8,144 bases of DNA, taken from contig NVSR01000153.1 in the NCBI GenBank assembly GCA_002401295.1, positions 1-8,144 on the forward strand, given 5' to 3'. The notes beneath the pieces were generated by a model. It saw only the letters and a program-made list of their open reading frames with translations. It was not told the origin of the DNA and searched no databases. Positions 1 through 6,367 of the stretch are shown here, piece by piece (the first letter of the stretch is position 1; the number at the start of each line of letters is the position of its first letter). This DNA is from SAR324 cluster bacterium (lineage in GTDB: Bacteria; SAR324; XYD2-FULL-50-16). The position numbers and the translations under genes were made by a program.

Positions 1-383
1 AGAATATGCAGGCAATCGACAAAAATTGGAGTTGGATTTAACAGACGATCGCTATGATTCACGAGTCGGTCTAAGAGCCATATGGATTGTGAGCAAAAGT
101 TTACTATGCCGCTGAATACCGGTTAACCTTTATCGGAGATTTTGGCACAAAAGGCGATGGTTTTATACTATCCAACGATGTACTGGAAGGGATCCAAATA
201 GCTTTTTTTAAAGAATGGGGACAAGTCTCCGAATTCGATGATGATAGCCTTTACAGTAATTTAAAAACAGATGTGGGGATTGGATTGAGAGCTGTTTGGG
301 AGAGTGGGCTGGTGATGAGGCTCGATTATGGAGTTTCTGAAGAAGGATCAGCGATGACTTTTCTAGTCCAACAACCCTATTAG
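1..383 (+). pseudogene. 3' end of an Omp85/BamA-like surface-antigen barrel gene, with a frameshift
   Basis: This is the C-terminal part of an outer-membrane beta-barrel protein whose start lies left of the window. The reading frame is codons at 2, 5, 8... up to about position 97, then codons at 99, 102... to the TAG at 381-383. The join falls in the AAAA run at 95-98 and needs one A removed. The first frame otherwise stops at 113-115 and the second has a stop at 90-92. The joined translation keeps barrel-like alternation across the junction (KVYYAAEYRLTF). It then shows the usual Omp85 ending: an acidic loop, DVGIGLRAVWESG, VMRLDYGVSEEG, and an aromatic last residue (QQPY). This matches the D15/bacterial surface antigen family, in which BamA inserts barrel proteins and TamA/TPS-B members export substrates. 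I cannot tell which member it is. The shift may be a real mutation or a homopolymer sequencing error, so the pseudogene status is provisional. Confidence 0.6.
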
Positions 384-410
384 ATAGACTCAAAGTAGGA
401 GTTTTCCAAA

Positions 411-453
411 AGAGAGAATTCCGGTAACTCCAAATATATTGGAAGTACCGGAA
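411..453 (-). terminator. Hairpin plus U-rich tail after pyrH, between convergent genes
   Basis: Positions 419-453 form an inverted repeat. TTCCGGTA pairs with TACCGGAA (8 bp), followed by a 2x2 internal loop, TCCAA with TTGGA (5 bp) and a 5-nt loop. Read on the minus strand, the stem is followed by TTCTCTTTT, which suits a Rho-independent terminator for the pyrH end of the operon. The plus-strand tail is not U-rich, so it is a poorer terminator for the barrel gene, although the hairpin sits between both convergent ends. Confidence 0.55.
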
Positions 454-464
454 AAGCAAGAACT

Positions 465-1178
465 CTATTGACTGACCAAAGTACCAACTTTTTTTCCGTT
501 GATAAAATCCAGTAGATCCGTTGGCTGACTAATACTCAAGATAGAAAGAGGCAGGTTATTATCTCGACACATGGCAATTGCCGGTGCATCCATCACCTTT
601 AGATCTTTTTCCAGTATCGTTGTGTAAGATAACTCATCATATTTCTGAGCGTCTTTGAAGCGCATCGGATCTTTGTCATAAACGCCATCAACCTTGGTTC
701 CTTTGATGACTACATCCGCGTCAATTTCCAAGCCTCGTAGAACAGCAGCTGTATCCGTAGAAAAATAAGGGTTACCCGTTCCACCGGCACAGATGAGAAT
801 GTCACCTTGCTCCATGAGTGCAACAGCTTTTTTCTTATTGAAGGGTTCACCTACTTGAGGTACCGCTAAACCTGTCATGATTTGAGCCTTTTTCCCCTGA
901 TCAATCAGGGATTCTCGTAGGCAAAGGCTATTCATCACCGTTGCCAACATGCCAATCTGATCACCGGCCACACGATCCATCTTAATGGGGACGCTGCTGG
1001 CGCCTCGGAAAAAGTTTCCTCCACCCAAGACAATCCCGATCTGCACTCCCAAATCATGGATTTCACAAATTTGGCGCGTCAGACTTGTAACTGTAGCGAA
1101 ATCGAATCCTCGACCGCCTTCTCCACCCAGATATTCTCCGCTTAATTTCAGGAGAACTCGTTGATACTTTGGTTTCAT
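465..1178 (-). CDS. pyrH: UMP kinase
   Basis: Cytoplasmic uridylate kinase, which phosphorylates UMP to UDP with ATP in pyrimidine nucleotide synthesis. The 237-residue length is normal for the bacterial hexameric family (amino-acid kinase fold). Visible motifs in order are KLSGE (residues 11-15, nucleotide binding), GGGNFFRG (52-59), the AGDQIGMLATVMN helix (71-83), GGTGNPYFSTDTAA (132-145, the most diagnostic segment) and KGTKVDGVYDKDP (159-171). The start MKPKYQRVLLKLSGE matches the family start. No clear Shine-Dalgarno sequence precedes it (TAGTTTAAA before ATG). It lies 56 nt downstream of tsf with a strong terminator in between, so its expression probably depends on read-through or on an unseen promoter. 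The gene frr, its usual downstream partner, is replaced here by a convergent barrel gene. Confidence 0.97.
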   Translation of the reverse strand: MKPKYQRVLLKLSGEYLGGEGGRGFDFATVTSLTRQICEIHDLGVQIGIVLGGGNFFRGASSVPIKMDRVAGDQIGMLATVMNSLCLRESLIDQGKKAQIMTGLAVPQVGEPFNKKKAVALMEQGDILICAGGTGNPYFSTDTAAVLRGLEIDADVVIKGTKVDGVYDKDPMRFKDAQKYDELSYTTILEKDLKVMDAPAIAMCRDNNLPLSILSISQPTDLLDFINGKKVGTLVSQ

Positions 1179-1194
1179 TTTAAACTATGGGCAA

Positions 1195-1227
1195 AAAAAA
1201 AGGGGATTGAAAGAATCCCCTTTTTTT
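1195..1227 (-). terminator. Rho-independent terminator/attenuator between tsf and pyrH
   Basis: Perfect 14-bp inverted repeat: A7 GGGGATT (1195-1208), loop GAAAG (1209-1213), AATCCCC T7 (1214-1227). On the minus strand the GC-rich core is followed directly by seven U residues, the classic intrinsic terminator layout, only 7 nt after the tsf stop. The A7/T7 symmetry makes it terminator-like on both strands. Its place inside an operon suggests partial termination that lowers pyrH relative to rpsB-tsf. Confidence 0.85.
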
Positions 1228-1234
1228 CATTTTC

Positions 1235-2083
1235 TTAGAATGAGAACTTGTGAAATTTATTGACCTTGAATTGGCCACCCAACTCTTTACCTTTTGCCTT
1301 CAGCAAGTCGCTGATAGACTGGCTAGGATCCTTCACGAAGTTTTGATCCAACAAGCAGATCTCTTTTTTGAACTTCTTCAAACGTCCAACAACCATCTTC
1401 TCGATGATTTCCATAGGCTTACCGGAATCTTTAGCTTGATCGATCAAGAAAGCTTTTTCTTTTTCAATCACTGCTGGATCCAGATCAGACTCGCTGATGG
1501 CTTCTACATGAGAAGCGGCGATATGCATGGCAATGTCTTTTGCTACGTTAGTAGCAGCGTCCTGATCAGCAATACCTTCTGCAACCAACTCAATCACAGC
1601 ACCAATTTTTCCATTGGAATGAACATAACCACCGAAAACACCGCTTTCTGCTTGTTTCCAGTCCAGTCCTTCCAAGAAGACGATGTTTTCACCCAAACCA
1701 GCGATAGTCGTAACAAAAAGCTCTTTCGCGTCAGTACCGTCTTCAGTAGTTTTCGCTACGTATCCTTCAACACCTGTTTCAGCAACTTGCTTGCCTACTG
1801 CGGATAGGAAATTCTTGAACTTGTCATTGATGGCTACAAAGTCAGTCTCACAAGCAATTTTGACCATGGAGATAACGTTCTCACCAGTATAGATAGAGAT
1901 ACCACCTTCTTTTGTCTCACGACTGGACTTTTTATTGGCAATGGCTTGTCCTTTCTTGCGCAAATTTTCTTTTGCTTCTTCAAGGTCACCATTTGTTTCG
2001 GTCAGAGCCCTTTTACAGTCCATCATGGCGGCGCCAGTGATCTCACGAAGCTCCTTAACCATGGAAGCAGTAATTTTTGCCAT
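1235..2083 (-). CDS. tsf: Translation elongation factor Ts
   Basis: EF-Ts, the guanine nucleotide exchange factor that recycles EF-Tu-GDP to EF-Tu-GTP in the cytoplasm. The product is 282 residues, almost the length of E. coli EF-Ts. The N-terminal UBA-like domain (about residues 1-50) has the family signature MVKELREITGAAMMDCKRAL, followed by the hinge EAKENLRKKG. The EF-Tu-contacting motif TDFVAIND is at 80-87 (family consensus TDFVARN). The C-terminal end is a short basic/aromatic stretch (KVNKFHKFSF). I chose the ATG at 2083, which gives the conserved MAKITASMVKELREITG start. A longer in-frame ORF reaches an ATG at 2140, but its extra 19 residues are not conserved and would begin inside the intergenic hairpin. 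A GGGG element sits just before the chosen ATG. It lies 100 nt downstream of rpsB. Confidence 0.97.
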   Translation of the reverse strand: MAKITASMVKELREITGAAMMDCKRALTETNGDLEEAKENLRKKGQAIANKKSSRETKEGGISIYTGENVISMVKIACETDFVAINDKFKNFLSAVGKQVAETGVEGYVAKTTEDGTDAKELFVTTIAGLGENIVFLEGLDWKQAESGVFGGYVHSNGKIGAVIELVAEGIADQDAATNVAKDIAMHIAASHVEAISESDLDPAVIEKEKAFLIDQAKDSGKPMEIIEKMVVGRLKKFKKEICLLDQNFVKDPSQSISDLLKAKGKELGGQFKVNKFHKFSF

Positions 2084-2131
2084 TTTTCCCCAATTCTGTA
2101 TTGTTTTCGTTATCAATAGTAATTTCAAGGC

Positions 2132-2159
2132 GGCATGCAACCAGTGATGGATGCATGCC
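2132..2159 (-). promoter_or_regulatory. Intergenic hairpin between rpsB and tsf
   Basis: GGCATGCA (2132-2139) pairs with TGCATGCC (2152-2159), 8 bp. An A-A mismatch, a further 3 bp (CCA/TGG) and a GTGA loop (GTGA or TCAC depending on strand) complete it. No U run follows on the minus strand (CTTGAAATTAC), so it does not look like a full terminator. It may be an attenuator, an RNA-processing site or a stability element between the rpsB and tsf cistrons. The fold is seen in the sequence; the role is inference. Confidence 0.5.
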
Positions 2160-2183
2160 TCACAGCTTCGAATCTTTTAGATA

Positions 2184-3086
2184 TTACTCAGCAGCAGGTG
2201 CTTTAACTTCGGCAGGCTTTTCAGCGGATGCTTTAGCTTCGGCAGGCTTTGCAGCGGGTGCTTTAACTTCGGCTGGCTTTGCAGCGGGTGCTTTAGCTTC
2301 GGCTGGCTTTGCAGCTGGCTTCGCAGCTTCTCTTGTGCTCCTTGGTGCAACTTTTTTCTTTGTTGCTTCCTGCTGTTTCAAAGATTTTACCTTATTCTCA
2401 TAAGACTTGCGACCTTGAATCACTGCTGTTGTGATAACGTTAGTAAACAGCTCAATACAATGTGCGGAATCATCATTTCCAGGAATTACATAATCAATTC
2501 CTCGAGGGTCACAATTAGTATCCACAATCGCCATGATTGGAATGCCCAGTTTTTTCGCTTCTTCAATCGCGATGAACTCACGGTTGATATCAACGACAAA
2601 CATAGCGGCAGGCATTTTCTTCATGTCGCGGATACCACCCAATACGGCTTCAAGCTTCTTGCGTTGCTTCTCAGCACGTACGGCTTCTTTTTTCAAGACT
2701 CCAGGGTAACTTCCGTCAGATCCGGCCATCTCTTCGTATTTTTTTAACTTAGCGATAGACTGCTTGATCGTATTGAAGTTTGTTAACATACCACCCAACC
2801 AACGTAGATTGACAAAATAATTGTCACTCTTCTTGGCAGCATTAGCCATAATTTCTTGAGCAGTATACTTAGTACCCACAAACAAGATCTTACCACCAGA
2901 AGCAGACATGTTGAAAGCATACTCATATGCTTCCTTCAGCTTGCCCATGGTTTGTCGCAGGTCAATGATATAAATCCCGGCTTTGGCCCCGTAGATGTAT
3001 TCTTTCATTTTTGGGTGCCACTTCTGGGTTTTATGACCAAAGTGCACTCCAGCTTCAAATAGAGTCTTCATGGAAATCACAGCCAT
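2184..3086 (-). CDS. rpsB: 30S ribosomal protein S2 with a repetitive Ala/Pro/Lys tail
   Basis: Small-subunit ribosomal protein S2, part of the 30S head/platform region and needed for S1 binding. The conserved start MAVISMKTLFEAGVHFGH and the segments FVGTKYTAQEI (69-79), NLRWLGGMLTNF (93-104) and VDINREFIAIEEAKKLGIP (165-183, then TNCDP) identify it without doubt. The normal core ends near residue 230. Residues 231-300 are an extension that is basic at first and then made of four 10-residue units of the type PAEVKAPAAK, so the protein is longer (300 residues) than most S2 proteins (about 230-260). The tail should be disordered. A good ribosome binding site, GGAG, lies at 3096-3099, nine bases from the ATG. 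A sigma70-like promoter at 3158-3187 and a small leader hairpin at 3104-3121 precede it. It is the first gene of the rpsB-tsf-pyrH operon. Confidence 0.98.
   Translation of the reverse strand: MAVISMKTLFEAGVHFGHKTQKWHPKMKEYIYGAKAGIYIIDLRQTMGKLKEAYEYAFNMSASGGKILFVGTKYTAQEIMANAAKKSDNYFVNLRWLGGMLTNFNTIKQSIAKLKKYEEMAGSDGSYPGVLKKEAVRAEKQRKKLEAVLGGIRDMKKMPAAMFVVDINREFIAIEEAKKLGIPIMAIVDTNCDPRGIDYVIPGNDDSAHCIELFTNVITTAVIQGRKSYENKVKSLKQQEATKKKVAPRSTREAAKPAAKPAEAKAPAAKPAEVKAPAAKPAEAKASAEKPAEVKAPAAE
2187..2306 (-). repeat. Four 30-bp tandem repeats in the 3' end of rpsB
   Basis: Four in-frame copies of a 30-bp unit encode PAE(A/V)KA(P/S)A(A/E)(K/E). The copies alternate between the Ala and Val forms (codon variants TTTAGC/TTTAAC on the plus strand), which fits an older 60-bp duplication of a 30-bp pair. 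A degenerate partial unit (AKPAAKPAE) continues toward the S2 core. The copies are very similar at DNA level, so copy-number change by slippage is likely. Confidence 0.85.
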
Positions 3087-3103
3087 GTTCTATTTCTCCG
3101 AAG

Positions 3104-3121
3104 TTAAACTGTAAAGTTTAA
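3104..3121 (-). promoter_or_regulatory. Small hairpin in the rpsB leader
   Basis: TTAAACT (3104-3110), loop GTAA (3111-3114), AGTTTAA (3115-3121) form a 7-bp stem, mostly A-T, ending five bases upstream of the GGAG ribosome binding site. It could be a target for S2 autoregulation, known in other bacteria, but the similarity to any described S2 leader motif is not established here. Confidence 0.35.
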
Positions 3122-3157
3122 AGGTTATTTAGTAACAAAGATGAAACAAATTCCGCC

Positions 3158-3187
3158 ATCATATGTTATGACATCTGCCCTTGGCAA
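3158..3187 (-). promoter_or_regulatory. Sigma70-like promoter of rpsB-tsf-pyrH
   Basis: On the minus strand TTGCCA (3187-3182, 5/6 to the -35 consensus) and TATGAT (3163-3158, 5/6 to the -10 consensus) are separated by 18 bp. Transcription would start near 3150, giving a leader of about 65 nt before the rpsB ATG. AT-rich DNA (3211-3230) lies upstream. Confidence 0.65.
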
Positions 3188-3361
3188 GCCGAAAGACAAA
3201 GATTCGTCCTAAAAATTAATTTTTCTATAAAGTCCAGTTCTCCTCCCAAAAAAGGGCAGCATTTCCTCTAGAGTTCCCTCATTCCAGGCAGTCAAAGAAA
3301 GCCTCTCCTATTCCTCCTATCAGAACCCAAGAAGTACCAGAATATCCGGTCACACAGGCTT

Positions 3362-3389
3362 TTTCCACTTTTTCCTGGATATTTATAAA
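3362..3389 (+). promoter_or_regulatory. Weak promoter candidate for the cytochrome/heme d1 cluster
   Basis: TTTCCA (3362-3367, 4/6 to -35) and TATAAA (3384-3389, 5/6 to -10) with 16-bp spacing, about 88 bp upstream of the first gene. It is the only stretch between 3240 and 3477 that resembles a sigma70 promoter. The region is T-rich, so chance matches are likely. Confidence 0.25.
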
Positions 3390-3477
3390 AAGTCTAAATC
3401 AGGCTCACTTCTTTACTTATGTTCCGCAAACCTGATACCGAAGAGGTGGTAGTAACAAGAAACATCAGGACTGACCT

Positions 3478-3864
3478 ATGAAACAATTTTTTAAGACGAT
3501 CTTCACTTTATCTTTACTCATTATTCCTCTTTCCCTCTTCGCAGTGGAAACTTCCAGTACACTCCCGGAAAGACTTAAAACTCGGGCATTGGCAGTATTG
3601 AATGATGACTGTGCAAATTGCCACGGCCTGTATCGTATGGGTGGACTGGGGCCAGCTTTAACACCAGAAAAATTACGGCAATTACCGTTGGAAACAATAG
3701 CCCTCATCATCCAAGAAGGGATTCCCGGTAAATTCATGCCCCCCTGGAAGGCTGTCTTATCCCGGCAGGAAATTGATTTTCTGGCACAGTATATTAAATC
3801 AACGCCAGCCACGCCTCCTCAGATTAAGAGAATTCAGATCCGCAAAGTCGGCATCAAGCCATAA
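3478..3864 (+). CDS. nirC: Exported small c-type cytochrome, NirC-like
   Basis: A 128-residue protein with a Sec signal peptide (basic MKQFFK, hydrophobic stretch to about residue 20, cleavage likely after FA at 21-22), so the mature form is periplasmic. One heme-binding motif CANCH is at 45-49, and the probable sixth ligand is Met87 in GKFMPPW. The segment CHGLYRMGGLGPALTPE and the ending YIKSTPATPP look like the c domain of the NirS/NirN family, so this is a free-standing relative of that domain. In denitrifiers NirC is a monoheme cytochrome that supplies or accepts electrons for cd1-type proteins and d1 maturation. Here the same role is inferred from its place 21 nt before nirJ. AGGA lies 7 bases from the ATG. 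The symbol rests on context plus domain type, since small cytochromes c are hard to name by sequence alone. Confidence 0.7.
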   Translation: MKQFFKTIFTLSLLIIPLSLFAVETSSTLPERLKTRALAVLNDDCANCHGLYRMGGLGPALTPEKLRQLPLETIALIIQEGIPGKFMPPWKAVLSRQEIDFLAQYIKSTPATPPQIKRIQIRKVGIKP

Positions 3865-3885
3865 CCTATTTACCCGGTTTATTTT

Positions 3886-5052
3886 ATGCTGAACTTCAGC
3901 CAACTCTTGGGCTCCGGTTTTCGCCGTCAGCGTCATAACCAGCAAACTGACGCTCTCCGATACCAGGAATCCAAGCAAAAGTTCCGACCTGTGATTGTTT
4001 GGAACATTACGTACCGATGTAACCTCAGTTGCATCCATTGCTACGCCGCCTCAGGAAGCCAACAATTTCCGGGTGAACTGGATGAGGGTCAATGCCTGAA
4101 GGTGGTAGAGCAATTGGCAAAGAATAAAACAACCTACCTAATCTTTTCAGGTGGAGATCCCTTAATCTCCCCTCATTTCTTCAAAATAGCTCAGGCTGCT
4201 CATGAAGCTGGAATACCTATTTCCCTTTCCACCAACGGCACGCTGATTAAAGCGGAAACAGCACAGAAACTTAAAGAACTAGGTATTACCTACGTAGGAA
4301 TCAGTCTCGATGGCTTGGAAGAAGCCAATGATCAGGTTCGAGGCCAAAAGGGAGCTTTCAAACGAGCTTTAGAAGGGGCCCGTCACTGTAGGGAAGTAGG
4401 CATTAAGGTGGGACTTCGTATGACCTTGATGAAAAGTACCCTCGACTTTGTCAAACCAATGGTCAACTTGGCTCTAGAAGAAAATTTTGATCGCATCTAT
4501 TTTTCTCACCTGGTTTATTCGGGTAGAGGAGAAGCATTGGAGGAGGACGAGCTAAGCTTTGCGCAAACTCGAAGTGTGGTGAAATATTTGATCGAACAAA
4601 CAGAAGAAAATATCAAAAATGAACGGAAGCTGGAAATTGTTACCGGCTCGAATGATACAGATGGCGTCTTTCTCTATCGTTCTCTGAAAGAGAATAACGA
4701 CCCAAGAGCGGAGAAAATCTACCAGAAACTTCTGGCTCGGGGAGGCAATACTTCGGGGGAAAAAATTCTGAATATTGATAATAAAGGTAATGTTTATCCA
4801 GACCAGTTTTGGCACAATCATGTTTTAGGTAACCTGAAAGAAGCTACTTTTGAAGAGATTTGGAACGAAGAAACCAATCCTTTTGTAGCAGACCTGTTCC
4901 AACGAGAAAAGCTTCTGGAAGGACGCTGTGCCGACTGTCGTTACCAAGCAATTTGTCGTGGTAACAATCGAGCCAGAGCCGAGTTTACCAATCATAGCAA
5001 ATGGGCTTCAGACCCGGCCTGTTATTTAACCGACCAGGAGATCAGTCGATGA
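3886..5052 (+). CDS. nirJ: Radical SAM heme d1 biosynthesis protein NirJ
   Basis: A 388-residue cytoplasmic radical-SAM enzyme with a SPASM-like C-terminal cluster domain. The SAM-cluster motif CNLSCIHC has Cys45, Cys49 and Cys52. It is preceded by PVIVWNITYR, typical of the NirJ/AhbC/AhbD group. SGGDP (88-92) is the SAM-binding glycine motif, STNGTL is at 115-120, and LVYSGRG at 209-215. The C-terminal auxiliary cluster ligands are likely Cys348, Cys351, Cys357 and Cys379. The DQFW stretch at 306-309 stands where many SPASM proteins have a further cysteine. NirJ of denitrifiers replaces two propionate side chains of didecarboxysiroheme with oxo groups in heme d1 synthesis. The gene lies 21 nt after nirC and overlaps nirF by ATGA, so translation is probably coupled. 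No strong ribosome binding site precedes the ATG. The alternatives are AhbC/AhbD-type heme enzymes, but NirF and NirN neighbours favour d1. Confidence 0.88.
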   Translation: MLNFSQLLGSGFRRQRHNQQTDALRYQESKQKFRPVIVWNITYRCNLSCIHCYAASGSQQFPGELDEGQCLKVVEQLAKNKTTYLIFSGGDPLISPHFFKIAQAAHEAGIPISLSTNGTLIKAETAQKLKELGITYVGISLDGLEEANDQVRGQKGAFKRALEGARHCREVGIKVGLRMTLMKSTLDFVKPMVNLALEENFDRIYFSHLVYSGRGEALEEDELSFAQTRSVVKYLIEQTEENIKNERKLEIVTGSNDTDGVFLYRSLKENNDPRAEKIYQKLLARGGNTSGEKILNIDNKGNVYPDQFWHNHVLGNLKEATFEEIWNEETNPFVADLFQREKLLEGRCADCRYQAICRGNNRARAEFTNHSKWASDPACYLTDQEISR

Positions 5053-6248
5053 AAAATATCGGAAAATCCCTTTTATTCCTGCTTTCTTTTGTGATTGCTT
5101 CCACCTTAGTTATGGCCAAACCTTTAGCTACTGGAACGGGACATCTGGGTGTCATCATCGAAAGAAATGCCGGGAGTGTAGTCATTGTTGATAATATAGA
5201 ACATAAAATCCTTAAACGAGTTTCTGGGCTAGGAAATTTATCCCATGCTACGATAGTCTACTCCAAGGATGAGCGTTATTTTTACACCTTCCAACGAGAT
5301 GGCTGGATTAATAAAGTTGATATTCTGTATGGAGAGGTGGTTGCTCAAGTAAAAGCTGGAGATAACGCTATCGGTGGCGCTATCAGTCAAGATGGGAAGT
5401 ATATCTCCGTCAGTAATTACAAGCCTGGTGACATTAAGATCATTGATAGCCAAACACTAGAAATTCTCAAGGTCATTCCTGCAACCTATGAAGGTGGTAC
5501 CGGAGAGTCACTACAATCCAGAACAGTAGGTTTAGTAGACGGCCCTGAAAATCAATTTTATTTCGCTTTGATGGATGCTGGAGAAATCTGGCAAGTTGAT
5601 GCTCATCCGCCAGAGTTTAAAGTCGTGCACAAATGGAAAGATGTAGGTGATTACCCCTATGATGCCTTGCTAACCGGCAACGGCAGGTATTATGTTGCTG
5701 GCTTCCTTCGCTCCAACTGGGTCGTTCAGTTAGACCTCTGGAACCTGGAGAAAGGTCCACAAAAGGTCAGTACCTTAGACCCTAATCTACAATCGCCCAA
5801 AGTTCCCATGTATAAGGTCCCTCACCTTTCAGGTTGGGGCGTTACTAATGGCAAAGCCTACGTTCCAATGATCAGTGAGGAACGGTTGATGATTTATGAT
5901 GTCAATGACTGGAGTTCTCAAGGATCCATCAAAACCTATGGAACCGTTGTCTTCGCTGTACCACGACCTGATGGTAAGGAAATCTGGTTAACCTTTGCCG
6001 GACCCAAAAATGATACCTTGCAAATTTATGATATTGCCAAGGGCAAAATCACTAAAAAAATAAAACTGGGTAAAGGGGTCATGCATGTCCAATTCACTCC
6101 TAAAGGAGAGGCTGCTTATGTTTCCGTACGAAGAAAAGATAAAGTATTCGTACTCAATACCTACACACACGAAACCATCAAAGAGTTAGAAATCAAAGGT
6201 CCCAGTGGAATCTTTTTTACTAATCGTGCTCACGTGCTTGGCCTCTAA
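5049..6248 (+). CDS. nirF: Exported heme d1 biosynthesis protein NirF
   Basis: A 399-residue protein built as a d1-type beta-propeller without a cytochrome c domain. A signal peptide is clear (MKNIGK, hydrophobic core to about residue 21, cleavage near VMA-K at 23) with no lipobox cysteine, so it should be soluble in the periplasm. Family hallmarks are GHLGVIIERNAGSVVIVD (31-48), GLGNLSHATIVYSKDERY (60-77, His66 in the place of the d1-contacting His), FQRDGWINKVDIL (81-93) and the closing SGIFFTNRAH(V)LGL typical of NirF. NirF is essential for d1 formation and binds a late precursor; its exact reaction is not settled. I chose the ATG at 5049, which overlaps the nirJ stop and has AGGAG eight bases upstream. 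An in-frame ATG at 5001 would put 16 non-signal residues in front of the signal peptide. A terminator follows 26 nt after the stop. Confidence 0.9.
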   Translation: MKNIGKSLLFLLSFVIASTLVMAKPLATGTGHLGVIIERNAGSVVIVDNIEHKILKRVSGLGNLSHATIVYSKDERYFYTFQRDGWINKVDILYGEVVAQVKAGDNAIGGAISQDGKYISVSNYKPGDIKIIDSQTLEILKVIPATYEGGTGESLQSRTVGLVDGPENQFYFALMDAGEIWQVDAHPPEFKVVHKWKDVGDYPYDALLTGNGRYYVAGFLRSNWVVQLDLWNLEKGPQKVSTLDPNLQSPKVPMYKVPHLSGWGVTNGKAYVPMISEERLMIYDVNDWSSQGSIKTYGTVVFAVPRPDGKEIWLTFAGPKNDTLQIYDIAKGKITKKIKLGKGVMHVQFTPKGEAAYVSVRRKDKVFVLNTYTHETIKELEIKGPSGIFFTNRAHVLGL

Positions 6249-6274
6249 GGTTTTTATATAAATCAGAATTTACC

Positions 6275-6310
6275 ACATTCCCATGCTCTCATATGGGAGT
6301 GTTTTCTTTC
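6275..6310 (+). terminator. Rho-independent terminator between nirF and the nirN-like gene
   Basis: ACATTCCCAT (6275-6284) pairs with ATGGGAGTGT (6293-6302): 10 bp with one G-U pair and an 8-nt loop. It is followed by TTTTCTTT on the plus strand. It sits 26 nt after the nirF stop and 58 nt before the next start, so it should cut or reduce transcription into the last gene. The next gene has no convincing promoter in the 57 nt between. Confidence 0.7.
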
Positions 6311-6367
6311 CAAATACTCTTATCTTTTTATTTCTACAAACAAAGCACCTAAGGAAAGGTTAAACCA

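Larger units (their letters stand above)
3087..3477. other. Divergent intergenic region between rpsB and the nir-type cluster
   Basis: This 391-nt stretch has no supportable gene. Toward rpsB it holds the leader hairpin and promoter listed separately. Positions 3211-3224 are a perfect 14-bp AT palindrome (AAAAATTAATTTTT) about 60 bp upstream of the predicted rpsB start of transcription, possibly an UP-like element. The plus-strand half, about 3240-3340, is pyrimidine/CCT-rich with no clear structure. A weak promoter candidate at 3362-3389 could serve the cytochrome cluster. I searched by eye for an FNR/DNR-type dyad (TTGAT-N4-ATCAA), expected upstream of denitrification genes, and saw none. 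Confidence 0.6.

Noticed and set aside
1250..1807. Long plus-strand open frame opposite tsf
   Set aside because: It is the antisense shadow of a well-conserved EF-Ts gene, with no motifs of its own.
2096..2130. Possible tsf promoter (TTGAAA ... AACAAT, 17-bp spacing)
   Set aside because: The -10 match is only 4/6 and the region is AT-rich; not strong enough to list.
2084..2140. Longer start for tsf at the ATG at 2140
   Set aside because: The added 19 residues are not part of any EF-Ts start, and the ATG lies at the edge of the intergenic hairpin. The conserved MAKITASMVKELREITG start fits the ATG at 2083.
3200..3477. FNR/DNR-type operator or riboswitch upstream of the cytochrome cluster
   Set aside because: No TTGAT-N4-ATCAA dyad and no recognisable riboswitch core could be found by eye.
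5001..5048. Upstream in-frame ATG for nirF
   Set aside because: It lies inside the coding end of nirJ and would bury the signal peptide behind 16 unrelated residues. The ATG at 5049 has AGGAG at the right distance.
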